A stretch of DNA of 40,712 nt from Flammeovirgaceae bacterium BBD 1991-12. GTDB taxonomy: Bacteria > Bacteroidota > Bacteroidia > Cytophagales > Cyclobacteriaceae. How positions within the stretch are numbered: the stretch's first letter is position 1; each line of letters opens with the position of its first letter. The DNA lies in assembly GCA_001657315.1 (NCBI GenBank), contig LYSV01000055.1, positions 1 to 40,712 of the forward strand, read 5' to 3'. Positions 6,714 to 16,080 of the stretch are shown here, one piece after another. The translations under genes were made by a program, and so were the position numbers. The notes beneath the pieces are model-generated. The model made no database searches and was not told the origin of the DNA. It saw only the letters and a list, made by a program, of their open reading frames with translations.

Positions 6714-9700
6714 ACAAGAAGTTTTTCCGTTCTTTTGTCTATCAAACGCTGTATCTCAGACTTACAACTGCCGCAGCCGAGGCCTGCACCTGTAGCGTGG
6801 CAAACCTCACTCAAGGTGCTATGACCCTTTTCAATGGCAGCGCATAGGTTACCCTCTCCCACATTATTGCAGGAGCATACCAACTTACCGGATACCGGCT
6901 CAGCTTTTCCACCTGATCTCAGTAGCTGCATCCTTTTCTCTGAAAGCTCGATCCGGTTCTCCACCAGGTTTTTAAATTCAGCAAATTCTGCTTTGTCTCC
7001 CATCAGAATGGCTCCCACAAGCCTGTCCTGATGGATGATGCATTTTTTATAATAGAGTTTGGCCTTGTCAAGGAAAATGATCTCATCGTAACCCTTGCTG
7101 TTGGCAGGCGCTTCTACCATGCCTATGGAGCACAGGTCGAGTTGTGGGAATTTGAGGATGTTCATGGGCAGCGAACCTTCATAAATGGAAGAAAGATCAC
7201 CGGCGAGGAAACGGGCACAGCTATCAGCCTGTTGTTCAGCAGCTGCAGTTATACCGTTAAGCTTTTGGTTGTATTCAGCGATCTCTCCCATGGCAAAAAT
7301 ATCTTCATCGCTGGTTTGCAGGTATTCATTCACCACTACACCCCGGCCACAGCTTAAAGTGGCATTTTGTGCCAGTTCTATGTTGGGTCTGGTGCCTATG
7401 GCATACACCACGGCGTCACAATTAAGTTCCTTACCGCTTTTTAATGAAGCATGCAGTCCTTCACTGTCTTTAAGCAGCTTCACCGCTGTCACCTCATCAT
7501 TGGTGAATACACGGATGCCGAGGGTTTCTACATACTCTCTGAGCAGTGCACTCGCTATAGGGTCCAGCTGGCGCTCCATGATCCTGGAACTAAGTTGAAT
7601 GATCGTAACATCAATTTTCATTTCACGCAGCGCGGCGGCCAGCTCCAGACCAAGTAGCCCTCCACCAACCACCAGGGCATGCTCCTTATCCTTCAGGAAA
7701 GACTTCAGGTCATCTGCATTTTTCCGGTCACGTACAGTAAAAACACCCGGCAAATACACGGGTGCATCCGGTGGGGTGAACGCTCTGCTGCCGGTAGCAA
7801 GGATGAGCTTGTCATATGGATGTTCATTATCTTTCTCATCCATTACCGCCCTGCTCTCCCTGTTGATCTCTACTATGGCGTTGGAGACATGCAAATGAAC
7901 ATTCAAGGCTTCCAGTTCACCATATTCAAATTTCAGGAGATCCTGCCATGACTTACTATCGTTCACATATTCCGGCAGAAGCACCCTGTTGTAAAAAGGC
8001 CAAGGCTCCTTGGAGAACACATGGATCTCATCTTCATCATTCAATCCCCGGTAGGTTTGTAGAAAACGATAGGCCGCTGCTCCTGCGCCCACCACAATTA
8101 CCTTTTCAGCAGGCTTCCTGTATTTTTTCACCTGCACTGCGGAAAATTTGAACCCTGGCTGTTTTGACTGTGGGTCAACGGTATCGTTCGTGAGGTTATT
8201 GGCCCTACTGAAGTCATTTTGCAGGATCTTACCCCAGTGCATAGGCAGAAATACTACCCCCGGCTTGATGGTTTCGGACAACTTCGCGTTTACGCGTACC
8301 TCGCCACGCCCGTTGGTCACTACCACGGGATCATTGTCTTTGATATTCCTGTCCGCCGCATCTTCAGGATGGATCTCCAACAAAGGACAGGGCAGATGAC
8401 GATTCAGCCGGTTCACCTTCCCGGTTTTGGTCATTGTATGCCATTGATCGCGGGTACGACCGGTAGTGAGGATCAGCGGCAGCTCCGGGTTTAAATTTTC
8501 GACCGGCCTGCCGGCGCCACCCGTTTTGATCCGTGCCTTCCCGTTGGGCGTGAAAAACCGTTTATCTTCAAAAAGACGGACGGTGCCGTCATGACCTTTT
8601 TCAGGGACGGGCCACTGTACGGAACCGGCATTTTTCAACCGGTCGTAATCCAGGCCTGATACATCGATCCTTGTGCCCTTGGTCAGTTGGCAACACTCTT
8701 CGTAGATATCCGCTGTACTTTCATACTCAAAACCTTGAAAGCCCATCTCCCTGGCAAATCTTATCAGTATTTCCGTGTCGGGCAGTGATTCTCCCGGTGG
8801 CGCTGTCACTTGATTCAGATAGCTGATCCGGCGTTCGGAGTTGGTCATGGTGCCTTCCTTTTCCAGCCAGCCGGCAGCGGGTAATGCGAGATCCGCATAT
8901 TGTAGCGTATCACTGCGATTGGAAATATCCTGCACTACCACAAATTTAGCCTTTGACAGCGCCTCGTCCACCAGCCTTGCGTTGGGCATACTTACCGAAG
9001 GGTTGGTACAGATGATCCAGATTGCCTTCATACGACCATCACGCAATGCTTCAAACATTTCCACTGCCGTCAGCCCGGGCTTCTCGTTAATGCTTTCCAC
9101 CCCCCAAAAGCGGGCTACCTCCTGCCGGTGAGCCGGATTGGCCAGATCACGGTGAGCAGCCAACAGGTTGGCCATGCCCCCTACCTCACGGCCTCCCATG
9201 GCATTGGGCTGGCCTGTCAGCGAAAAGGGTCCGGCGCCGGGTTTCCCGATCTGACCGGTGATCAGGTTAAGGTTAAGTAAAGCGAGATTTTTGTTCACCC
9301 CAGAGGTGCTTTGGTTAAGCCCCATGGCCCACATGGTAATGAACCCGGTGGCATTGCCAATATATTTGGCGGCCCGGTAGATGTCATCCACAGGGACCCG
9401 GCATATGGATGCCGCTTCTCTGACAGAAGTTTTCATTACTTCTTTCCTGTACAACTCATAACCTTCTGTGTGATCTCTAATGAATGCATCGTCAATACAG
9501 CCATCTTCTATTAAAACCCTGCCAATGGCATGTAATAATACCTCATCCGTGCCAGGCAGGACCTGCAAATGCAGATCAGCAATACCACAACTATCGGTTA
9601 CCCTCGGGTCAATGACAATAACCTTTGTTTCCGGGTGATTTTGCTTGTGTTGTTCCAACCTTCGGAAAAGTATGGGGTGGCACCACGCGGGGTTGGCGCC

Positions 9701-10219
9701 GGCGATCAGGAAGCAGTCCGCCAGCTTAATGTCTTCATAGGCAATAGGCACGGTATCATCTCCAAGGGCCTGTTTGTATCCGGCCACGGCAGAGCTCATG
9801 CATAAGCGGGAGTTGGTGTCTATATTGTTTGTGCCAATAAACCCCTTTGCAAGCTTATTCACCAGATAATACTCCTCCGTCAGGCATTGTCCTGAAACAT
9901 AAAATCCCACAGAATCCGGTCCGTGTTGAGCGATCAGTGTCTTGAAAACAGCGGCCGCCCGCTTTATGGCTGCCTCCCAGCTCACTCTGGTGAGTGGTTG
10001 CCCCTTGCTGCCTCTCATCTGCGGATGGGTGAGCCTGTCGCTCTTGTCCATTACCGTGTAGTGCAGATTCATACCTTTAGAGCACAACATTCCCTGGTTT
10101 ACCGGATGCTCCTTGTCACCTTCCAGCGTGATCTGCCCTTTGGCATCTACAGATACTTCCATACCGCAGCCCACGCCGCAGTAGGAGCAGGTGGTTTTAT
10201 GTGTGACTGGGTTATGCAT
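6710..10219 (-). CDS. nasA: Assimilatory nitrate reductase fused to FAD/NAD(P)H reductase and BFD [2Fe-2S] domain
   Basis: A 1169-aa molybdoenzyme that reduces nitrate to nitrite in the cytoplasm. Cys11, Cys14, Cys18 and Cys46 (CSYCGVGC ... MLCSKG) hold the N-terminal [4Fe-4S] cluster. The catalytic molybdopterin domain spans about 55-490, with the Mo-ligand cysteine at 140 (TNSRLCMSSAV). The dinucleotide-binding domain lies at about 580-700. From ~706 a second enzyme begins: an FAD site (KVIVVGAGAAAYRFL) and an NAD(P)H site (VVGGGLLGLELAA), as in NasC or the NirB N-terminus. The last ~57 residues are a BFD-type [2Fe-2S] domain (VCSCNNVGEG ... GLGCGSCK). The chain thus carries its own electron input. 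There is no signal peptide, as expected for the assimilatory type. It sits 130 bp after the transporter ATPase gene. Confidence 0.92.
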   Translation of the reverse strand: MHNPVTHKTTCSYCGVGCGMEVSVDAKGQITLEGDKEHPVNQGMLCSKGMNLHYTVMDKSDRLTHPQMRGSKGQPLTRVSWEAAIKRAAAVFKTLIAQHGPDSVGFYVSGQCLTEEYYLVNKLAKGFIGTNNIDTNSRLCMSSAVAGYKQALGDDTVPIAYEDIKLADCFLIAGANPAWCHPILFRRLEQHKQNHPETKVIVIDPRVTDSCGIADLHLQVLPGTDEVLLHAIGRVLIEDGCIDDAFIRDHTEGYELYRKEVMKTSVREAASICRVPVDDIYRAAKYIGNATGFITMWAMGLNQSTSGVNKNLALLNLNLITGQIGKPGAGPFSLTGQPNAMGGREVGGMANLLAAHRDLANPAHRQEVARFWGVESINEKPGLTAVEMFEALRDGRMKAIWIICTNPSVSMPNARLVDEALSKAKFVVVQDISNRSDTLQYADLALPAAGWLEKEGTMTNSERRISYLNQVTAPPGESLPDTEILIRFAREMGFQGFEYESTADIYEECCQLTKGTRIDVSGLDYDRLKNAGSVQWPVPEKGHDGTVRLFEDKRFFTPNGKARIKTGGAGRPVENLNPELPLILTTGRTRDQWHTMTKTGKVNRLNRHLPCPLLEIHPEDAADRNIKDNDPVVVTNGRGEVRVNAKLSETIKPGVVFLPMHWGKILQNDFSRANNLTNDTVDPQSKQPGFKFSAVQVKKYRKPAEKVIVVGAGAAAYRFLQTYRGLNDEDEIHVFSKEPWPFYNRVLLPEYVNDSKSWQDLLKFEYGELEALNVHLHVSNAIVEINRESRAVMDEKDNEHPYDKLILATGSRAFTPPDAPVYLPGVFTVRDRKNADDLKSFLKDKEHALVVGGGLLGLELAAALREMKIDVTIIQLSSRIMERQLDPIASALLREYVETLGIRVFTNDEVTAVKLLKDSEGLHASLKSGKELNCDAVVYAIGTRPNIELAQNATLSCGRGVVVNEYLQTSDEDIFAMGEIAEYNQKLNGITAAAEQQADSCARFLAGDLSSIYEGSLPMNILKFPQLDLCSIGMVEAPANSKGYDEIIFLDKAKLYYKKCIIHQDRLVGAILMGDKAEFAEFKNLVENRIELSEKRMQLLRSGGKAEPVSGKLVCSCNNVGEGNLCAAIEKGHSTLSEVCHATGAGLGCGSCKSEIQRLIDKRTEKLLV

Positions 10220-10271
10220 ACAGGCTGCGTGTGTCGTGACAGGTCATTAATATTTTACATTCATGGGGTTA

Positions 10272-10342
10272 GTTACTGTGTTATTGGGTTATTAAGTTAT
10301 TAAGGCATCCTAAACCCCTTAATAACCCAATAACTTAGTAAC
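10272..10342. repeat. 25-bp-arm hairpin between transporter and nitrate reductase genes
   Basis: Arm 10272-10296 (core GTTATTGGGTTATTAAG, 10280-10296) and arm 10318-10342 are complementary at 23 of 25 positions with a 21-nt loop; the inner 17 bp are perfect. It falls inside the operon, after the ATPase stop codon (10350) and before the nasA start (10219). It could be a differential-expression hairpin that stabilises or attenuates the transcript. The 14-mer GTTATTGGGTTATT recurs at 26889-26902, so it may instead be a dispersed repeat. Confidence 0.6.
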
Positions 10343-10349
10343 CAATAAC

Positions 10350-11183
10350 TCAATCTTCAAGAAAATCCATGAGGTACCCGCGATAGTCGTAGTAATCCGG
10401 ATGCTCCAGCACCTCTATCCTGTTCCTTGGTCTTTCAAAAGGGATGATAAGCTCATCACCAATTCTGGCGCTGGGTCCACTGGTCATCATGATCACCCGG
10501 TCGGCAAGGAAAATAGATTCGTCAACGTCATGTGTGATCATAACGGCGGTGATCTTTTCGCGCTGCCATACTTCCAGCAGTACGTCCTGTAGTTCACCAC
10601 GGGTCAGAGAGTCCAGCATTCCAAAAGGCTCGTCAAGGAGTAATACCTTAGGCTTAAGGGCAAACGCTCTGGCTATGCCCACCCGCTGCTGCATCCCCTG
10701 TGAAAGCTCAGTGGCTCTTTTGTTGAAGTCACTCCCCAGGCCTACCTTGTTTAGGTAATGCTTACAGATATCCAGCTTTTGTTTTTTAGTGGCATGCGGA
10801 AATACCTGTTTTACACCTATCATCACATTCTGTAAGGCGGTCATCCATGGAAAGAGACTGGGTGATTGGAACACCACGGCCCGGTCCGGTCCTGCATCCC
10901 GCACAGGTTCTTTATCCAGCAGTATCTGACCGCCGCTGATATCATTCAAACCGGCGATCATAGACAGTAGGGTGGACTTGCCACAGCCTGAATGACCAAT
11001 AATGGAGATGAACTCACCCTGACGAATATGGAGTTGAAGGTCTTCAAGCACTACATAATCGCCATTGGCTGTGGGGTAAACCTTTTTCAGGTCTTTGCAC
11101 CTGAGCATGACCGGTTTACCTTTCAACCGGTCTACCACCATGAGCTCCTTAAGATCCTCCCCTGCTTTTTCTATGACTTCCAT
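10350..11183 (-). CDS. nrtD: Nitrate/nitrite ABC transporter ATP-binding protein (NrtD-like)
   Basis: A 277-aa ABC ATPase of the nitrate/sulfonate/taurine type. It has Walker A GHSGCGKST (~63-71), a Q-loop in VFQSPSLFPW, an LSQGMQQR signature (variant of LSGGQ), Walker B VLLLDEP and the switch histidine in MITHDVDE. The N-terminus carries a ~30-residue extension before the usual start (MLRCKDLKKVY). It is one of two ATPases in the operon, as in NrtABCD, and has no solute-binding-protein fusion. It is two bases from the upstream ATPase gene. It energises uptake of nitrate or nitrite through the NrtB-like permease. The substrate is inferred from the neighbourhood. Confidence 0.85.
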   Translation of the reverse strand: MEVIEKAGEDLKELMVVDRLKGKPVMLRCKDLKKVYPTANGDYVVLEDLQLHIRQGEFISIIGHSGCGKSTLLSMIAGLNDISGGQILLDKEPVRDAGPDRAVVFQSPSLFPWMTALQNVMIGVKQVFPHATKKQKLDICKHYLNKVGLGSDFNKRATELSQGMQQRVGIARAFALKPKVLLLDEPFGMLDSLTRGELQDVLLEVWQREKITAVMITHDVDESIFLADRVIMMTSGPSARIGDELIIPFERPRNRIEVLEHPDYYDYRGYLMDFLED

Positions 11184-11185
11184 GA

Positions 11186-12070
11186 TCAGAAATATTTAAC
11201 TTTTTCACTTGATTTCTTTCTCCTGAAGGTGATCCTGCCCGGCATTACAGGTTTCAGATCGGGTAGGGTATATTCCTCACCGTCCTCCTGAAGGCGGGTT
11301 GATCCTACCTCTATAAGGTATTCAAGCACCTCATTCCTTAGTTTTTTATAGGCCGAATTATTGTTGAGATCATCTGTATTTCTGGGGCGCTCAATGTTTA
11401 CTTTGAACTCCGGCCCAAGAGTGGCATTGGGGCCTGGTGTCAGGGGAATGATCCTGTCCGCCATGATGATGCTCTCGTCCACATCGTTGGTGATCAGCAG
11501 CGCGGTCTTTCTGTTCCGGCTCCAGATACTTACGATCTCTTTTTGCAGTGTGCCACGCGTAAGAGCGTCCAGCGCACTCAGGGGTTCGTCCATGAGCAGA
11601 ATCTCAGGGTCCATGGCCAGCGCCCTGGCTACTGATACCCTTTGCCGCATTCCTCCGGAGAGCTCGGCCGGTCTCTTTTCCAATGCTGGTGTCAGGTTCA
11701 CCATATCGATGTATTTCCGGATGTGAGCGTCTTTTTCTTTCCTGTCCCAGCCAGAAAGCACTTCATCCACGGCCAGCTTTACATTCTGATACACGGTGAG
11801 CCACGGAAGCAGGGAGTAATTCTGAAAGATGACCCCTCGATCAGGGCCGGGTCCTGTGACGGGTGAGCCTTTGATTAATACCTCTCCCGAATCCGGGAAC
11901 AGCAGCCCGCTGATCAGGTTAACAAGTGTGGTTTTGCCACTGCCTGTAAAGCCGACTATTGCTACAAACTCTCCTTCATCCACGCTCAGGTCTATACCGG
12001 TAAGCACTCTGGTCCTTTCTCCACCGCTTATGAACGACTTGCCGACGTTCTTCAATTCCAACAGCGCCAT
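11186..12070 (-). CDS. nrtC: Nitrate/nitrite ABC transporter ATP-binding protein (NrtC-like)
   Basis: A 294-aa ABC ATPase with Walker A GFTGSGKTT (~40-48), Q-loop VIFQNYSLLPW, signature LSGGMRQR, Walker B ILLMDEP, and an H-loop position occupied by Asn in LLITNDVDES instead of the usual His. It therefore has a non-canonical switch residue, whereas its partner encoded downstream keeps His. This suggests a heterodimer with one weakened catalytic site. The C-terminus (about 230-294) extends past the ATPase fold but is far too short to be the binding-protein fusion of cyanobacterial NrtC. It lies 3 bp after the permease gene. Confidence 0.85.
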   Translation of the reverse strand: MALLELKNVGKSFISGGERTRVLTGIDLSVDEGEFVAIVGFTGSGKTTLVNLISGLLFPDSGEVLIKGSPVTGPGPDRGVIFQNYSLLPWLTVYQNVKLAVDEVLSGWDRKEKDAHIRKYIDMVNLTPALEKRPAELSGGMRQRVSVARALAMDPEILLMDEPLSALDALTRGTLQKEIVSIWSRNRKTALLITNDVDESIIMADRIIPLTPGPNATLGPEFKVNIERPRNTDDLNNNSAYKKLRNEVLEYLIEVGSTRLQEDGEEYTLPDLKPVMPGRITFRRKKSSEKVKYF

Positions 12071-12073
12071 ACA

Positions 12074-13174
12074 CTAAGCGATTTGAGCCTTATCGAACGA
12101 AATAAACTTCTGGATGACTATCATAATACGATCCAGAAAGAAACCAATGACACCGATCACGAACATGGCTACAATGATCTTGGCATTGGAATCGTTGGCG
12201 CCGTTTTGAAATTCCTCCCAAACGAAAGTCCCCAGTCCGGGGCTTTGCGCCAGCAACTCAATAGCGATCAGTACCATCCAGGCGACCGACAATGTGATGC
12301 GCATACCGGTAAAGATCATGGGAAAGGATGCCGGCAGCACTACCTTAAATATGTTTTGTCCGACATTGAGCCTGAGCACCTTCGATACGTTGATGTAATC
12401 CTTGTCCACCGAGGACACTCCCATGCTGGTGTTGACCAGTGTGGCCCACATGGCACAAAAACCAACGCTGATGAAGGATATGACAAAGGACTTATCCATA
12501 TCCGGATTGCTGATGAGTGTTTTCACGATCATAAAAACCAGCAGCAACCATACTACTGGAGAAACCGGACGAAAGATCTGGATCAGCCAGTTCATGGCTG
12601 TACGCAAAGTGCTGCTCAAACCCATGATGATTCCTACAGGAATAGCGATCAAAACGGCCAGCAGGAAACCGGCAAAGACCGTTTTCAGGCTCGTTCCAAT
12701 CTGATCCAGAAATGACGGACGTCCTGTATATTTTATAGAGGAGAGGCCCTGGGCCTTTCGCTGCTCGTTGGTTTTGGAAACCTTCAGGTCAAACTCCTCC
12801 TTCTTCTGACTGATCGCTTTATGATCCAGCCAGAGCGTTTCCAGTGCGGCGTAGACCTGCTTTGGCGAAGGCAGGGTGTTGGGCTGGCAGGAGATGTCCC
12901 CGCTGCTGATGCAGGCCCGCATCTCCGCCGCTGCTTCTTCGCCACGTTCTTCCAGCGCTTTCTCTATCCGGCGGTTGGCTTCAATAGTATACAGGTAAGT
13001 GGCACTTTGATGCCACAGGCCAACGAACAGGAGTATCGAGATCACCGGAAATACCGCCTTCTTAAAGAAGGCTATGGTGTTCTTCCTGGGCTCCTCTTTG
13101 TAAAATAGTCTTACCAATGGTTCCAGAGAACCAAGGCCGATGAATCGGAAAGAGCGAATAATATTGTCCTTCAT
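12074..13174 (-). CDS. nrtB: Nitrate/nitrite ABC transporter permease (NrtB-like)
   Basis: A 366-aa inner-membrane permease of the BPD_transp_1 family. A first membrane helix lies at about 33-55 (TIAFFKKAVFPVISILLFVG). A long periplasmic stretch (~57-155) is rich in charged residues and contains AACI...DISCQPN with two cysteines. The transmembrane core starts about residue 158. The cytoplasmic coupling segment resembles the EAA loop (VSKVLRLNVGQNIFKVVLPA). The extended periplasmic insert makes it larger than typical NrtB (~275 aa) and may contact the lipoprotein-like binding protein. It lies 27 bp from the binding-protein gene and 3 bp from the ATPase gene. Confidence 0.85.
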   Translation of the reverse strand: MKDNIIRSFRFIGLGSLEPLVRLFYKEEPRKNTIAFFKKAVFPVISILLFVGLWHQSATYLYTIEANRRIEKALEERGEEAAAEMRACISSGDISCQPNTLPSPKQVYAALETLWLDHKAISQKKEEFDLKVSKTNEQRKAQGLSSIKYTGRPSFLDQIGTSLKTVFAGFLLAVLIAIPVGIIMGLSSTLRTAMNWLIQIFRPVSPVVWLLLVFMIVKTLISNPDMDKSFVISFISVGFCAMWATLVNTSMGVSSVDKDYINVSKVLRLNVGQNIFKVVLPASFPMIFTGMRITLSVAWMVLIAIELLAQSPGLGTFVWEEFQNGANDSNAKIIVAMFVIGVIGFFLDRIMIVIQKFISFDKAQIA

Positions 13175-13201
13175 ATTTCTGTAGTCAGTATTCCTGATCC
13201 T

Positions 13202-14596
13202 TTATTGTACCAGCTCGTCCTTATTGCCAATTTCGAAACTGTTGATATATTCAATGGGCTTTTTCCCATCGTAAAGGTTCCCATCAATAAAATCTGAGGT
13301 GGGCGGCTTGTATCCATCTGTTTCCGGCAGATCACCGCCGTCCAGGTGTCCCTCTTCAACGAGTAGTTCCGCTGCTTTGGTCCAGATGTCCGGCCTGTAG
13401 ATCTTTTTGATGGTTTCATGGTACCATGCTTCCGGTTTACCTTCAGGGATCTGCCCCCATCTTCTCATTTGGGTGAGGAACCAGATACCGTCACTGAACC
13501 AGGGATAGGTAGCATTGTACCGGAAAAACACATTAAAGTCAGGCATGGACCTTTTGTCTCCTTTTTCAAACTCAAAGGTACCGGTCATGGAGTTGGCGAT
13601 CACTACAGAATCAGCCCCTACATATTCAGGCATGGATAGAATGCCTACCGCGCTGGGTCTGTTACCCGGTGTATCCAGCCATTTGGCTGCCCGTATCAGT
13701 GCTTTGGTTACTGCCACGGCCGTGTTGGGATACTTCTCTACAAAGGCCTTTGTCATCACAAACACCTTTTCAGGGTTATTTTTCCAGATGTCGTAGTTGG
13801 TGGTAACGGGTACCCCTATACCCTTGAAAACAGCCTGCTGATTCCATGGTTCGCCCACGCAGTAGCCATAGATAGTCCCGGCCTCCAGCGTGGCGGGCAT
13901 TTGCGGGGGAGGGGTTACGCTCAGCAGTACATCTGCATCCACCTGACCCTGGATATTGTCTTTAGTATAAAATCCAGGATTAATGCCTGCTGCGGCGAGC
14001 CAGTACCGGATCTCATAGTTGTGTGTTGACACTGGGAATACCATCCCCATTTTAAAGGGTTTTCCGTTATTCTTATATTCCGTAATTACCGGCGCCAGTG
14101 CATCCGCCTTGATGGGATGCAGCGTCTTACCTTCTTCATCTACCGGCACGTTGGGTTTCATTTTTGCCCATACTTCATTGGATACGGTAATCCCGTTTCC
14201 ATTGAGATCCATTGAAAACGGAGTGACCAGCTCTGCCTGACGACCAAAGCCTGCGCCGGCCGCTACGGGCTGGCCGGCCAGCATATGACTGCCGTCAAGC
14301 TGACCATCTATGACGCGATCCAGTACATTTTTCCAGTTGGATTGTGCCTCAATGGTCACAAAAAGACCTTCTTCCTCAAAGTATCCCAGCTCTTTGGCAA
14401 TGGCCAGTGGTGCCATATCCGTTAGCTTTATGAATCCGAATGTGAGCTGTGGCTTTTCAATGGCCAGCGTGGCCGGATCTATGTCTGCATTTTGAGTTAT
14501 CTCACTTTTGGCGCCTCCGCCACACCGTACCAGCAACAGGAATGCAACTGCCATGATCAAAAGGTGGATCAGAAGGCTTTTTGTCATCTTCATCAT
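13202..14596 (-). CDS. nrtA: Nitrate/nitrite ABC transporter substrate-binding protein (NrtA-like)
   Basis: A 464-aa periplasmic binding protein of the NrtA/CmpA family. The N-terminus is basic then hydrophobic ([20 protein letters not shown]), with a cysteine at about residue 25. Lipidation at Cys25 would tether it to the membrane, although LVRC is an unusual lipobox with Arg at -1. Family segments include [20 protein letters not shown] (~50-69), the hinge region with [15 protein letters not shown], and [12 protein letters not shown] (~246). In NrtA these residues line the anion pocket. It is the second gene of the operon, 24 bp after the porin gene. Nitrate specificity over bicarbonate or nitrite is inferred from context. 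Confidence 0.88.
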   Translation of the reverse strand: MMKMTKSLLIHLLIMAVAFLLLVRCGGGAKSEITQNADIDPATLAIEKPQLTFGFIKLTDMAPLAIAKELGYFEEEGLFVTIEAQSNWKNVLDRVIDGQLDGSHMLAGQPVAAGAGFGRQAELVTPFSMDLNGNGITVSNEVWAKMKPNVPVDEEGKTLHPIKADALAPVITEYKNNGKPFKMGMVFPVSTHNYEIRYWLAAAGINPGFYTKDNIQGQVDADVLLSVTPPPQMPATLEAGTIYGYCVGEPWNQQAVFKGIGVPVTTNYDIWKNNPEKVFVMTKAFVEKYPNTAVAVTKALIRAAKWLDTPGNRPSAVGILSMPEYVGADSVVIANSMTGTFEFEKGDKRSMPDFNVFFRYNATYPWFSDGIWFLTQMRRWGQIPEGKPEAWYHETIKKIYRPDIWTKAAELLVEEGHLDGGDLPETDGYKPPTSDFIDGNLYDGKKPIEYINSFEIGNKDELVQ

Positions 14597-14620
14597 ATCT
14601 GTTTTTTTTAAGAGGTTATA

Positions 14621-15871
14621 CTATTTTTCTGAAGTGTCGAAAATGGAGGTTTTCATGGTCAGTTGAAGCCAGACCCAGTTGTTGATCCTGTCAGCCGAAC
14701 CTGCCTTAAACAGCTCAAAATTCTCGTCGGCAAACAGTTGCGAATACCCCAGCTTCAGGTTAAAATCAGGGCTTACATTCAGGTTATAGATGAGGTCGAT
14801 CTCTGTACCGAGATAACCGTCTGTCTGGTTGCCGGTTTCATCTACCTCATCGGTGAATTCCTGATTTGCCGAGAAATAATGCAGGTGGGTAATGAGTTTT
14901 GACTTCTCTCCGGTTTTGAAGGCCGTCTTTACGAAAATGTCATTCAGGCCCATGGAGGGCTGCTCGCCTACATAAAAGAAGTCCATCAGACCGTAGAACT
15001 TATGGTTGGTACCGAACTGCTGCTTCCAGGTTTCGTTCTTATCTGACGTGCCCTCATCGTCCCCTGAAACAATGTCCACGCCCAGGGTAATGGGTATGGA
15101 GCCGGTCTTGTAGGTACCACTAAGGGAGAAAAGTGATCCACCGATCTTTGTACCTCTGAATTGTCCAAACTGCAAATAAGCGGAGGCATCCAGCGTGAGT
15201 TTGTCACCCACCTTCCAGGTAGGGATAACTCCCAGCGTAGTGTATGAATAGTAAGTACCCGGGTCAGTTTCAGTGACTACATTGGCTCCCATCAAAGAAT
15301 ACCTCAAGGCTTCTGCCGAGCCACCATCAAACCACAGGTATTGAATGCTCTTGTTACCAGCGTCCCCGATGTTCCCATTGACGTCATTGATATGGCCTAC
15401 CTGATTGAAGGTAAACCCGGCATCAAGTGTGGATGAACCCAGCTTGAATTTGCCTATAAAGGCATCATGAGCGCGCCCTGGGGCTGCCCATGCCAGTGCT
15501 CCGAAAAAGCGCTGATCTCCGTAGGAAATGGGTTGCCTGCCAAATTGCAATGTGACCGCATCGGTAAAATCATAAGCTGCCCACGCTTCAAACACTGAAA
15601 TAGAGCCGGAGCTGCTGGTCTGTGCCTGTTGCCCCCAGAAGTTGATGTATTGCGGGGTGAATTTAAAGGTGAGCTTATCTTTCCTGTAGAAAAAGTAGAG
15701 TCGGGTCCTTTGTTGTGTGGCTACTCCGGGAGTATTGTCTTCAGGGGCGAGGGAAGAGTTATTGCCATTGTAAAACTCAGTTCGCGGCCTTACTTCTCCG
15801 TCGAGCCGGAATTGCGCCTGCGCAGGTAGAATACCCACCAACGTGAATGCCAGGTAAAAGATCTTTTTCAT
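14621..15871 (-). CDS. Outer-membrane beta-barrel porin (alginate-export/AlgE-like family)
   Basis: A ~416-aa secreted protein. I chose the start at 15871 because it gives a clean signal peptide, MKKIFYLAFTLVGILPAQAQ, cut before F; a start nine codons upstream (15898) would spoil it. The mature part is rich in alternating aromatic/polar strands (RTRLYFFYRKDKLTFKFTPQ, FGRQPISYGDQRFFG) and ends near an aromatic strand, as outer-membrane barrels do. It resembles the alginate-export (AlgE-like) porins of Bacteroidota. As first gene of the nitrate operon it probably lets nitrate cross the outer membrane. It is preceded by five TACGTA boxes and a promoter-like pair. Confidence 0.8.
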   Translation of the reverse strand: MKKIFYLAFTLVGILPAQAQFRLDGEVRPRTEFYNGNNSSLAPEDNTPGVATQQRTRLYFFYRKDKLTFKFTPQYINFWGQQAQTSSSGSISVFEAWAAYDFTDAVTLQFGRQPISYGDQRFFGALAWAAPGRAHDAFIGKFKLGSSTLDAGFTFNQVGHINDVNGNIGDAGNKSIQYLWFDGGSAEALRYSLMGANVVTETDPGTYYSYTTLGVIPTWKVGDKLTLDASAYLQFGQFRGTKIGGSLFSLSGTYKTGSIPITLGVDIVSGDDEGTSDKNETWKQQFGTNHKFYGLMDFFYVGEQPSMGLNDIFVKTAFKTGEKSKLITHLHYFSANQEFTDEVDETGNQTDGYLGTEIDLIYNLNVSPDFNLKLGYSQLFADENFELFKAGSADRINNWVWLQLTMKTSIFDTSEK

Positions 15872-15900
15872 AAGCCTTGAGATTAGTTTGTAAATCAACT

Positions 15901-15960
15901 TACGTAAATATACGTAAATTAAATACGTATCTGCAAAATATTTTTACGTAAAATTACGTA
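15901..15960. promoter_or_regulatory. TACGTA operator array upstream of the nitrate operon (5 boxes)
   Basis: TACGTA occurs at 15901, 15911, 15924, 15945 and 15955 (start positions), five times in 60 bp. Two pairs are exactly 10 bp apart, one helical turn, in the context TTACGTAAAT. The array overlaps the candidate promoter. The same boxes lie between nirB and cobA, so they are most likely the operator of a shared nitrate regulator. Confidence 0.75.
15905..15937 (-). promoter_or_regulatory. Candidate promoter of the porin-nrt-nas operon
   Basis: On the minus strand TTTG (15934-15937) is followed after 21 bp by TATATTTA (15905-15912), one base off the Bacteroidota TAnnTTTG -7 element. One box pair (15901/15911) overlaps the -7 element and one pair (15945/15955) lies just upstream of the -33 element. 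Confidence 0.45.
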
Positions 15961-16080
15961 AATAAATTACCCATACTCTCAAAACCAATGTATTCACAGT
16001 TTTTAGAGGTAGACTTACTTAGGTATTGAAGGTAGCAGGCGGTATGTTGATCCTTTTTGTCTGATCATTCTTTCGGTAAC

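Noticed and set aside
12083-12715. 210-aa plus-strand open frame opposite the permease gene
   Set aside because: Composition is rich in His, Asp and Gln with no hydrophobic core; it is a shadow of the well-supported permease on the minus strand.
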